Source of the DNA: an uncultured Senegalimassilia sp.
GTDB lineage: Bacteria; Actinomycetota; Coriobacteriia; Coriobacteriales; Eggerthellaceae
Length of the DNA stretch: 18,663 nucleotides
Assembly: GCF_934632265.1 (NCBI RefSeq)
Contig: NZ_CAKTYH010000027.1
Coordinates: 1 to 18,663 of the forward strand
Reading direction: 5' to 3'
The position numbers were made by a program, and so were the translations under genes. The stretch's first letter is position 1; every line of letters starts with the position of its first letter. The notes beneath the pieces were generated by a model that saw only the letters and a program-made list of their open reading frames with translations, was not told the origin of the DNA and ran no database searches. This document shows, one piece after another, positions 1-7,386 of this stretch.

Positions 1-2
1 AC

Positions 3-83
3 CTCGAAGAGGCCGCCTGGCGCGCCGAGGTGTGCGGGGCCTACGAGGCGCTTGCGCGCTATGCCGTTGAGGATGAACGTTGA
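3..83 (+). CDS. C-terminal end of an outer membrane efflux (TolC-like) protein, partial
   Basis: An open frame enters from the left edge and ends at the TGA at 81-83, giving 26 residues. The tail is rich in Ala, Glu and Arg with helical character (it begins LEEAAWRAEV and ends AVEDER). This resembles the last periplasmic helix of TolC/CusC-type outer membrane channels. The main support is context: the next gene downstream is an RND efflux periplasmic adaptor, and metal-efflux operons usually place the TolC-like gene directly before the adaptor. The fragment is too short for a firm family call, and any protein ending in a helix is possible. It belongs to the foreign-looking left segment and not to the actinobacterial cluster. 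Confidence 0.4.
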   Translation, partial: LEEAAWRAEVCGAYEALARYAVEDER

Positions 84-106
84 AAACGAAAAGGAAGATG
101 AAGGAA

Positions 107-811
107 ATGACCATGATGAAAACGATCTTTGCGTTGGCGGGCGTGCTGTGCTTCGGGGCGTTCGCCGTGGAGCCGCACGACCACGACCAAGCGGCGCACG
201 ACCACGACCATGCGGGCCACGACCACGCGGCGCACGACCACGACCACGCGGGCCACGGCCCGGCGGCGAAGGGCGTGAAGGCCGTGGAGGTGGCGGAGGC
301 CGTGCAGAAGGCGATGGGACTGAAGACGGTCCGGCCCGAGAAGCGGCGGCTCGCCTCGACCGTGGCGTTCACGGGGCGCTACGAACTTTCCCCGGACGCG
401 CGCCGGACGGTTGCGACGCCGGTCGCGGGGCGGCTGGCCCTGCTCGTGAAGCCGCTCGCGCGCGTGAAGGCGGGCGAGGCGCTCTTCACGGTCACGTCGC
501 CGGACCTCGCCGCCCGCGCCCGCGAACTCGCCGTTCTCGAAAGGCGGCTGGACGTCTACCGAAAGCTCGGCACGAAGAACGCGCCGCTCGCGAGCGAACG
601 TGCGGTGAAGAAGGCCGAGCGCGAGGCGCTGGTCGGCGACGCGGAGGAGACGAACGGCGTCGTCACCGTGCGGGCGGCCTCTGACGGTCTCGTCGAGGCG
701 TTCCCGAGCGAGGCGGGCGCGTGGGTCGAGACGGGCGCGAGCGTGGTGCGTCTCGTCGCGCCCGAGGCCCTTCGTCTGCGGGCGCTCGTGGCGGCGAGCG
801 ACGCCGCCCGA
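107..811 (+). CDS. RND efflux periplasmic adaptor (CusB/CzcB-like, HlyD family), truncated at 3' end
   Basis: This is a membrane fusion protein that would link an inner membrane RND pump to an outer membrane channel, probably for metal export. The ATG at 107 is preferred because AAGGAAG lies at 91-97; ATG 116 and TTG 80 share the frame. A signal peptide follows (MMKTIFALAG, cleavage likely after AFA). Next is a His/Asp-rich stretch (about residues 24-50) built from a repeated HDHDHAGH unit, typical of metal-binding adaptor N-termini. A barrel-sandwich/lipoyl-like segment (VATPVAGRLALLVKPLARVKAG), a short helical hairpin and the second half of the lipoyl-like domain (VRAASDGLVEAF) come after. 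Homology runs to about residue 235 (LRALVAASDAAR). The frame stays open to 940, but the residues after 811 come from antisense murG sequence and do not look like an adaptor. The gene therefore lacks most of its C-terminal beta-barrel and membrane-proximal domain, probably because of an assembly join. Confidence 0.8.
176..268 (+). repeat. His-rich coding repeat in the adaptor
   Basis: An in-frame repeat encodes a 12-residue unit HDHDHAGHDHAA, then HDHDHAGHGPAA, preceded by a partial HDHDQAA. At DNA level this is a 36-base unit made of cacgaccac blocks. About 11 His residues fall within 27 positions, consistent with Zn, Co, Ni or Cu binding in the periplasm. The copy number may vary between strains or be miscounted in assembly. 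Confidence 0.7.
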
Positions 812-837
812 GCTTGCTCAAACTCTATTATCTTACC
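811..837. other. Probable contig join between two genomes
   Basis: To the left is a Gram-negative type efflux operon on the plus strand, cut in mid-gene. To the right is a complete murG stop (TAG at 838-840, minus strand) followed by 27 bases with no clear gene. No insertion sequence, tRNA, integrase or long repeat separates them. On the minus strand, bases 821-811 read TTGAGCAAGCT, which could be the first codons (M-S-K) of murC, the gene normally expected here. That call rests on 11 bases and has no good ribosome site, so it is only a suggestion. The exact join could lie anywhere from about 809 to 822. Confidence 0.65.
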
Positions 838-1947
838 CTATTGCGCCGACTTGGATTCGCACGCCTTAAGGACTACATCAGCGAGAAGCCCCGCCGCATC
901 GCGGGTCTTCGCAGCTGCCGCCGCAGCGGACATGCGCTGACGAGCCGATTCGTCCTCGATGAGGGTTTTGAGATAGTCGGTGAACTGGGCGCCCTCGACG
1001 TCGGCATCCGCCACGAGGAAGGCCGCGCCCGCCTCCACGCACGCGCGCGCGTTCATGGTCTGGTGATCTTCGGTGGCGTACGGGAACGGCACGAGCAGCG
1101 CCGGGATATGACGCGCCGAGATCTCGGCGAGCGACGTGGCGCCTGCACGGCTGACGATGGCGTCGGCTGCGGCCATGGCGAGGCCCATCTGATCGGTGTA
1201 GCCCATGAGGTGCCAGCGCTTGGCCTGTTCATCGGTCAAAGAGAGCTGCTCAGCGACGCTGTCGAGCTCCTTCGGGCCCGTGACGTGCACGATATGCAGG
1301 TCGGGATAGCCGAGCAGCATATCCTTGCGCTGCACGATGGCTGCGTTCAGATGGCGTGCGCCCAGGCTACCGCCGGTGACAAGGAGCATGCGCGCATCCT
1401 CGGGAACGCCGAAAGCGGCACGGCCCTCGGCGCGCGTTGCGGCGAACACGCTGGCGCGCACGGGGTTGCCGGTGAGCACGACACGGCTTCGATCGGAAAG
1501 CGCCTCGGCGGCGTGGTCGTAGGTCAGGCAAACGGCACGGGCGCGACGCGCCAGGTACTTGTTCGCCATGCCCATGACCGAGTTCTGCTCATGGACCACC
1601 ACGGGGATGCCGCATTGCTCGGCGGCGCGGGCCACCGGGATGCAGACATAGCCGCCAAAGCCCACAACGCAGTCGGGATGAACTTCGGTAAACCACTTAC
1701 GCGCCAGCTTCGTGGAGCGCTGGATCTTCATGATGGCCTTCGGCAGCGTGAGCGGATGGTTGCGGTTGAACCCGGCGGCCTCGAAGGCCTTGTACGGGAT
1801 GCCCGCCGCCGGAACGAGACGCGATTCGATGCCGCCGGGCGTGCCGGCGAACAGCACCTCGTGCCCACGTTCGCGCAGAACATCGGCCAGCGCGAGGGCC
1901 GGATTGATATGGCCGGCGGTACCGCCGCCGGTAAGGACTATGCGCAT
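838..1947 (-). CDS. murG: MurG, UDP-GlcNAc:undecaprenyl-PP-MurNAc-pentapeptide GlcNAc transferase
   Basis: MurG adds GlcNAc to lipid I to make lipid II on the cytoplasmic face of the membrane. The start at 1947 gives 369 residues, normal for the family. It begins MRIVLTGGGTAGH with the first glycine loop at residues 7-13 and is preceded by a near-perfect GGAGGTGA site. An in-frame upstream ATG at 2082 would add 45 basic residues overlapping ftsW and is rejected. Other family landmarks are HEQNS (119-123), GGSLGA (192-197), SRAGATSLAE (266-275) and the UDP-GlcNAc-binding DHQTMNA region (294-300). It follows ftsW by 4 bases, and the ftsW stop codon lies inside its ribosome site, which suggests coupled translation. 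In related genomes murC, murB, ftsQ and ftsZ usually follow; here the sequence leaves the cluster right after the stop. Confidence 0.97.
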   Translation of the reverse strand: MRIVLTGGGTAGHINPALALADVLRERGHEVLFAGTPGGIESRLVPAAGIPYKAFEAAGFNRNHPLTLPKAIMKIQRSTKLARKWFTEVHPDCVVGFGGYVCIPVARAAEQCGIPVVVHEQNSVMGMANKYLARRARAVCLTYDHAAEALSDRSRVVLTGNPVRASVFAATRAEGRAAFGVPEDARMLLVTGGSLGARHLNAAIVQRKDMLLGYPDLHIVHVTGPKELDSVAEQLSLTDEQAKRWHLMGYTDQMGLAMAAADAIVSRAGATSLAEISARHIPALLVPFPYATEDHQTMNARACVEAGAAFLVADADVEGAQFTDYLKTLIEDESARQRMSAAAAAAKTRDAAGLLADVVLKACESKSAQ

Positions 1948-1951
1948 GATG

Positions 1952-3331
1952 TCACCTCCGGGATGAAGAATGCGTTTGACGGCGCCGCGCGCCTTGCGGG
2001 GCGCGCGTGCGCGAATCGGCGCGGCCACGGCCGCGCGGGGCGTCGTCGAGGCCGTAAGGGTCATCTTCGACCGCGCGCACAACGCGCAGGTTCGCGCGGC
2101 GACGGTCGTAGACGGTGGTGGCGTCGGCGTTTCGGGAAACGGCCAATATGATGCCGACCATCATGAGGGATGCGATCAGCGACGAGCCGCCTGCGGACAC
2201 GAACGGCAGGGGCTTGCCCGTGGTGGGCACGAGGCCGATGACGCAGCCCATGTTCAAAAACGCCTGGAACACGAGCATGATGGTGACGCTGCCCGCCACG
2301 ATGCGCTCGTTGGGCGTTGCCGCGGCGCGCGCGATGCGCATGCCGGCGAACAGGATGCAGCAGAACAGCGCGATGACCACAAGGGCACCGAGCATGCCGA
2401 ACTCCTCGCCGATGATGGAGAACACGAAGTCGGTCTCGGCCTCGGGGAGGTAGTCGTACTTCTCGCTGGAGTTGCCCAGGCCCACGCCGAACAGGCCGCC
2501 CTCGGCGAACGCGTAGAACGAATGGATGGTCTGGTAGCCGTTACCCTTGCCGCCCTCGCCATCGTTCCAAGGGTTGTACACCACGAAGCGGTCCTGGCGA
2601 TAGCCCGAGCCGAACACGACGATGGCGATGACCGCAAGGACGGCGGCGCCGGCGATGGCGAGCATGAGCTTCCAAGGAGCCCCGCCGAACCACAGCACCG
2701 CGTACACGCCCACGAAGATGATGATGGTGGTTCCCAGGTCCGATTGCGTGAACAGCAAAAACAACGTGGGTAACGCCACGTAAATGGCCGCCTTGATCAT
2801 GGTGGCGTTGAACTCGGCCCCTTCGTTGAGGTCGTCCATGAGGTTTGCCGCCATAAGCACGATGGCTATCTTGGCGAACTCCGAGGGCTGCAGGGAAAAG
2901 GGCCCGATGACGATCCAGCGCTGGGCGCCGAGCGCGGCGGTTCCGAAGGCGAACGTGATGACGAGCAGCGCCATGCACACCCCCCAGTAACCTTTGACGA
3001 TGGCGCTCTTCCAGCCGCTGCGCGGCAGCATGAACCAGATGGCCACGGCGATGATGATGCCGGCCACGGAGTAGACGAACTGGCTGATGAGCTTCGCCGA
3101 GGGATTCTGCTGCGCGATGTAATCCGAATACGAGATGGTGTCGCGCAGGTATTGGCCCGCCTCGGTGTCGGCATAGTAATGCGTGGCGGCCTCGGAGAGG
3201 ATGGTGACCTGCGAGGCCGAGTAGATCATGACAAAGCCGATGAGGGTGAGCGCCACCACGGCGACCACAAGCAGCACCTGGGGCCAGATGACCGACTCGG
3301 CGTCGGAGCGCCTATTGCGCGCGGAAGCCAT
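1952..3331 (-). CDS. ftsW: FtsW, SEDS-family septal peptidoglycan glycosyltransferase
   Basis: FtsW polymerises lipid II at the division site and works with the class B transpeptidase FtsI encoded upstream. The 459 residues form about ten membrane segments. SEDS signatures are visible: AQRWIVIGPFSLQPSEFAKI (about 136-155), the extracellular loop YDYLPEAETDFVFSIIGEE (about 292-310) with the acidic residues tied to catalysis in the family, and GLVPTTGKPLPFVSAGGSS (about 366-384). The first extracellular loop, between segments 1 and 2, is long (about residues 40-82). The C-terminal ~50 residues are an Arg/Ser-rich cytoplasmic tail. The ATG at 3331 has AAGGG about 9 bases upstream, overlapping the murD stop. 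A RodA identity is possible by domain alone, but the place between murD and murG supports FtsW. Confidence 0.95.
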   Translation of the reverse strand: MASARNRRSDAESVIWPQVLLVVAVVALTLIGFVMIYSASQVTILSEAATHYYADTEAGQYLRDTISYSDYIAQQNPSAKLISQFVYSVAGIIIAVAIWFMLPRSGWKSAIVKGYWGVCMALLVITFAFGTAALGAQRWIVIGPFSLQPSEFAKIAIVLMAANLMDDLNEGAEFNATMIKAAIYVALPTLFLLFTQSDLGTTIIIFVGVYAVLWFGGAPWKLMLAIAGAAVLAVIAIVVFGSGYRQDRFVVYNPWNDGEGGKGNGYQTIHSFYAFAEGGLFGVGLGNSSEKYDYLPEAETDFVFSIIGEEFGMLGALVVIALFCCILFAGMRIARAAATPNERIVAGSVTIMLVFQAFLNMGCVIGLVPTTGKPLPFVSAGGSSLIASLMMVGIILAVSRNADATTVYDRRRANLRVVRAVEDDPYGLDDAPRGRGRADSRTRAPQGARRRQTHSSSRR

Positions 3332-3343
3332 GCAAAACCGCCC

Positions 3344-4858
3344 TTACGCGCCAAGCTCGGCGGCGCGATCGGCCACGAGCTTCTTGAAGACCTCGCCGCG
3401 CTCCTCGAAGGAGTGGAACTCGTCGAACGACGCGCATGCGGGCGAAAGCAGCACCACTTCCCCGGCCTTGGCCTGTTCGAGGGCGACATCGAGCGCGGAT
3501 TCCATATTGTTCGCCGTGAGCAACTGGAAATCTGCCGGCGCCTGGGCGCAGCAGTCCTGGAACGCCTGGGAGAAGCGCGCCCCGGCGGCACCGAAGCATA
3601 CCACGGCACGCGTATGGGCATGGGCCGCCGCGACCAGCTCGGCCAGGTCGGTGCCCTTGTCGTCGCCGCCGAGCAGCACGATGGGACGGGTATGCGGAAA
3701 GGCCGCCAGCGCCTTGAGCGTGGCGTCGACGTTGGTTGCCTTCGAATCGTTATAGCATTCAGCGCCGCGCACGGTGCCGCAGGGCTCGATGCGGTGCTCG
3801 AGCGGGCTGAACGTGGCGAGCGCTTCGCACACGGCTTCATCGGATGCGCCGGCAGCCAGGGCCGCAGCGGCGGCGGCAAGCGCGTTGCCGGCGTTGTGCG
3901 CGCCCTTGATGCGCAGGCGGTCGGCGTTGATAAGCGCGTGCTCCTGCCCCTTGAGCGCCACGGTGAGCACGCCTTCGCCGTTGATGAACGCGGCGTTGTC
4001 GGAGCCGCAACGGGCGCGCATGTCGCCCTGCAGGCCCTCGGCCGTTCCCATGGGCACGACGGCGAAGCCGCAGCCGCCGGCAACGTTGCGCAGACGGCGG
4101 ACCTCGGCGCGAACGACGTCGTTGGAAGCGTCCATGACCGCGACCGATCCGGGAACCTGGGACAGATTGGCAAGCACCTTCATCTTGGCTGCCGCGTAGT
4201 TGTCCAGCGTATGGTGCCAATGCAGATGATCGGGCGTGATGTTCAGCAGCACGGCCACGTTGGGAGCGAACAGCTTCGTGGATGCAAGCTGATACGACGA
4301 CACCTCGGCCACGTAAACGTCGGTTTGCCCGGCGGCCACGGCGGAGATGCACGTGTCGCCGATGTTGCCGACGGCGGCGCTTGCCATGCCCGCGGCGCAA
4401 AGCAGGTGGTTGGTAAGGGCCGTTACGGTGGTCTTGCCGTTGGTGCCCGTGACGGCTACCCACGTGCTGGACTCGTCGGACTCGCGCCACGCAAGCTCGA
4501 CCTCGCTGATGACCTCGTCGCTTACGGCAGCAGCGGAGCGGTACAGGTCGGAGAACTCGGAGATGCCCGGGCTTGCGATGCACAGATCGAAACGCCCGCC
4601 GCAGGCCTTGGCCAAGCGCTCGACCGCGCCCTCGCCGAACTCGACGATGGCGCCGCGCTCACGCGCCTGGCCCGCATACGCGTCGGAGGCGCCGTTAGGC
4701 TGCCCGCCGAACACGGCCAGCTGGGCCACGCGGGCGCCGAGCTGCGCCATGAGGTACTCCACGGCGTCGTGGCCGGACTTGCCTAGGCCGAGCACGAGGA
4801 CGCGGCCCAAGCTTTCGGGAGCGTATTTCTTACCTGCAAGCATCTTCTGGTTCTCCAT
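3344..4858 (-). CDS. murD: MurD, UDP-MurNAc-L-alanine:D-glutamate ligase
   Basis: This cytoplasmic ATP-dependent ligase adds D-Glu to UDP-MurNAc-L-Ala. It has 504 residues, slightly longer than the usual ~450. A Rossmann-like N-terminal domain contains GRVLVLGLGKSG (about 18-29). The ATP loop GTNGKTT is at 138-144, followed by the Mur ligase central segment (VAEVSSYQL, NITPDHLHWH) and the C-terminal domain (LEHRIEPCG, NDSKATNVDAT, LLGGDDKG, LLSPACASFDEF). These C-terminal motifs are diagnostic for MurD over MurC, E or F. The gene starts 3 bases after the mraY stop. The ATG at 4858 has only a poorly spaced site; the in-frame ATG at 4843 (residue 6) has GGAG at a better distance and may be the true start. 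Confidence 0.96.
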   Translation of the reverse strand: MENQKMLAGKKYAPESLGRVLVLGLGKSGHDAVEYLMAQLGARVAQLAVFGGQPNGASDAYAGQARERGAIVEFGEGAVERLAKACGGRFDLCIASPGISEFSDLYRSAAAVSDEVISEVELAWRESDESSTWVAVTGTNGKTTVTALTNHLLCAAGMASAAVGNIGDTCISAVAAGQTDVYVAEVSSYQLASTKLFAPNVAVLLNITPDHLHWHHTLDNYAAAKMKVLANLSQVPGSVAVMDASNDVVRAEVRRLRNVAGGCGFAVVPMGTAEGLQGDMRARCGSDNAAFINGEGVLTVALKGQEHALINADRLRIKGAHNAGNALAAAAAALAAGASDEAVCEALATFSPLEHRIEPCGTVRGAECYNDSKATNVDATLKALAAFPHTRPIVLLGGDDKGTDLAELVAAAHAHTRAVVCFGAAGARFSQAFQDCCAQAPADFQLLTANNMESALDVALEQAKAGEVVLLSPACASFDEFHSFEERGEVFKKLVADRAAELGA

Positions 4859-4861
4859 ACC

Positions 4862-5899
4862 CTATGCCACCGCCATCAAAGTCTCTGCGAAGTACACGGC
4901 GAAGCCGAGCGCGGCCAGCACGCCGGAGACGATCCAGAAGCGCACGACGACCTTCGTCTCGGACCAGCCCTTCTTCTCGAAATGATGATGGAGCGGGGCC
5001 ATAAGGAAGATGCGCTTATGGGTTTTCTTGTAGTAGAACACCTGGATCATGACCGACAGGGCCTCGGCCACGAACAGGCCGCCGATGACGAGCACGATGA
5101 ACTCGGACTTGGTGAACACGGCAAGGCAGCCGAGCGCCATGCCAAGGGCAAGCGAGCCAGTGTCACCCATGAAGATGTCTGCGGGGAAGGAGTTGAACCA
5201 CAGAAAGCCGACGCAGGCGCCGGCGAGTGCAGCGGCGAAGATGGCGGAGTCGAGCATGTCGGAGCGATATGCGATGGCCGCCATGACGATCATGACGATC
5301 ATGACCGTGCCCGCCGCCAGGCCGTCGAGGCCGTCGGTGAGGTTGACCGCGTTGCACATGCCCATGAGCAGGATGTCCACGAACAGGATATAGAGCCACG
5401 GCACTTCCACGGCGCCGAAATGCGTGGTGAGCACACCCAGGTCGAACGTGTAGATGAACGGGATCTCGACGGTGGGGGCGATGCCCATCACGTTGACGGC
5501 CACCAGGCCGAACACCGTGGCGATGACGAACTGGCCGACCAGCTTCGCCTTCGGGGTAAGGCCCAGGCTGCGCTCCTTGACGACCTTCTCGGCATCGTCG
5601 ATGAGGCCCAGGCAGCCCGTGAGCACGGTGGCGATGAGCAAGGCGAACGTTTCAGGCGTGGGATGGCCCACCACGAGCGCCGTGAGGATGACGGAGACGA
5701 GCATGATGACGCCGCCCATGGTGGGCGTGCCCTGCTTCACCAAATGGCTTTCAGGGCCGTCGGCGCGCACCTGCTGGCCGATATGGCTTGACTTGAGGAA
5801 CTTGATCCACGCGGGCATGAGCACCATGGTGACCGCGATGGCGACCACGATGGCCACGAACACCAGAAACGTGGGGTACGACTCGAAGATATCCAACAT
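4862..5899 (-). CDS. mraY: MraY, phospho-MurNAc-pentapeptide translocase
   Basis: MraY moves phospho-MurNAc-pentapeptide from UDP to undecaprenyl phosphate to make lipid I in the membrane. The protein has 345 residues and about ten hydrophobic segments. Conserved cytoplasmic loop motifs are present: the DDAEK pair of Asp at 101-102, NLTDGLDGL at 186-194, MGDTGS at 244-249 and the His-rich APLHHHFE at 301-308. All key residues look intact. It starts at ATG 5899, 2 bases after the murF stop. Only weak Shine-Dalgarno-like sequence (AAGGA, about 14 bases away) is visible, so translation may depend on coupling to murF. Confidence 0.97.
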   Translation of the reverse strand: MLDIFESYPTFLVFVAIVVAIAVTMVLMPAWIKFLKSSHIGQQVRADGPESHLVKQGTPTMGGVIMLVSVILTALVVGHPTPETFALLIATVLTGCLGLIDDAEKVVKERSLGLTPKAKLVGQFVIATVFGLVAVNVMGIAPTVEIPFIYTFDLGVLTTHFGAVEVPWLYILFVDILLMGMCNAVNLTDGLDGLAAGTVMIVMIVMAAIAYRSDMLDSAIFAAALAGACVGFLWFNSFPADIFMGDTGSLALGMALGCLAVFTKSEFIVLVIGGLFVAEALSVMIQVFYYKKTHKRIFLMAPLHHHFEKKGWSETKVVVRFWIVSGVLAALGFAVYFAETLMAVA

Positions 5900-5901
5900 A
5901 G

Positions 5902-7383
5902 CTATTCAACCAATCCTTCTACCACTTTCTCAAGGGCCATGAAATGCGAGGCCTTCACGAGCACCGCGCTGCCGGGCGCAACGTGTTCGCGAACGTCCGC
6001 AAGGGCGGCGGCGCCGTCCGCGACCATCGCGATGCGGTCGGCCGGCATGCCGGCCTTTTGCGCGCCGGCCGCGATGCCCTGGGCAAGCTGCCCGACGCAT
6101 ATGAGGCGGTCGAGCCCGCACGAAGCCGCGAAGGCGCCCACCTCCTCGTGCAGCTGCGGCGCGAACGAGCCGAGCTCGCCCATATCGCCGAGCACGGCGA
6201 TACGTGCGCCGGCCACGTCGAGCGCGGCGAACGTGGAGAGCGAGGCGCGCATGGAATCGGGGTTCGCGTTGTAAGCGTCGTTGATGACGGTGAAACCGCC
6301 CGGCGCCTCGATGACCTCCTGACGACCCGCCTCGGGCTTGGCACCCGAGAGCGCCGCGACTACCTGCGCGGCGTCCATGCCGGCGGCGAAGCCGACGGCA
6401 GCTGCGGAGCAGGCGTTGGACACGTTGTGCATGCCGCGCAGCTCGAGCGCGCAATCCACGCGCACGGGCTCGGCCATGCCGTCGAATCCGGATGCGCACA
6501 GCGCAAAACGCGGGCAGCCCGCCGCATCGAGGCGCACGTCCTCGGACCACACGGCCGGACGCGCCGCATCGGCGGCGGAGAAGGCCGCACGGCGCTCGGC
6601 GGCCTCAACGGTGCCGTCGTAGAGCACGCACGTGACGCCGCGGGAATCCAGGTCGGCGAACTCGAGCAGCTCGGGGGTCATGTCGTTTGCGGCGTTAACG
6701 AACGCCATGCCGCCTGCGGGCAGCGCCTCGAGCAGCTCGGCCTTGGCGCGGGCGATGTTGCGTCGGCTGCCGAGGAGCTCGATGTGGCTTTCGCCGACGT
6801 TGGTGACAAGGCCCCATTGCGGTCGCACGAACCCGCACAGCTCCTCGAGCTGATGAAGGCCGCGCATGCCCATCTCGACGATGACGTTTTCCGTGTCGGC
6901 CTGGGCGGCCAGCACGGTGTTGGGGACGCCGAGCTCGTTGTTCTGGTTGCCCTTCGTGGCGCACACGCTGCCAGCGGCGGCAAGCACGTCGCGTACGAGG
7001 TTCTTCGTGGTGGTCTTGCCTGTGGACCCGGTGATGCCGATGACGCGGCCCTCAAGACGATCGCGCCATGCGCGCGCAAGCGCCGTGACGGCGGCCTGAG
7101 TATCGGGAACCTGGATGACGGCGGCCCCGGCAGCTGCGATTTCGTCAGCCGAAGCCTGGTCGAGCGCGCGCTGCGCGAGCACGCACACCGCGCCGGAGGC
7201 CACAGCGGCGGCGGCGAACGCATGCCCGTCCACCCGCTCACCGGGCAGCGCGACATACAGTGCCCCGGGCTTCACGTTGCGTGAATCCCAGGTCAAGCTG
7301 GTGATCTCCGTCTGATCGTTTACAGGGTCGATGGAAAAGGAGCCGCCCGTGGCACGGGCGGCTTCGTCGATGGTGAAACGCAT
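5902..7383 (-). CDS. murF: MurF, UDP-MurNAc-tripeptide:D-Ala-D-Ala ligase
   Basis: MurF adds D-Ala-D-Ala to the UDP-MurNAc-tripeptide, completing the pentapeptide precursor in the cytoplasm. It has 493 residues. The N-terminal domain has the MurE/F-type signature TWDSRNVKPGALYVAL (about 31-46). The ATP loop GSTGKTT is at 119-125, followed by KGNQNNELGVP, a MurF-specific segment, and EMGMRG, NVGESHIELLGS and NDAYNANPDSMRASL near the C-terminal domain. It starts 3 bases after the murE stop. AAGGAG lies inside the end of murE about 14 bases from the start, which is longer than usual. Confidence 0.96.
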   Translation of the reverse strand: MRFTIDEAARATGGSFSIDPVNDQTEITSLTWDSRNVKPGALYVALPGERVDGHAFAAAAVASGAVCVLAQRALDQASADEIAAAGAAVIQVPDTQAAVTALARAWRDRLEGRVIGITGSTGKTTTKNLVRDVLAAAGSVCATKGNQNNELGVPNTVLAAQADTENVIVEMGMRGLHQLEELCGFVRPQWGLVTNVGESHIELLGSRRNIARAKAELLEALPAGGMAFVNAANDMTPELLEFADLDSRGVTCVLYDGTVEAAERRAAFSAADAARPAVWSEDVRLDAAGCPRFALCASGFDGMAEPVRVDCALELRGMHNVSNACSAAAVGFAAGMDAAQVVAALSGAKPEAGRQEVIEAPGGFTVINDAYNANPDSMRASLSTFAALDVAGARIAVLGDMGELGSFAPQLHEEVGAFAASCGLDRLICVGQLAQGIAAGAQKAGMPADRIAMVADGAAALADVREHVAPGSAVLVKASHFMALEKVVEGLVE

Positions 7384-7386
7384 TGG

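Noticed and set aside
812..940. Continuation of the efflux adaptor frame to 940
   Set aside because: Beyond 811 the residues come from the murG region read in antisense and do not resemble an adaptor; the open frame is accidental.
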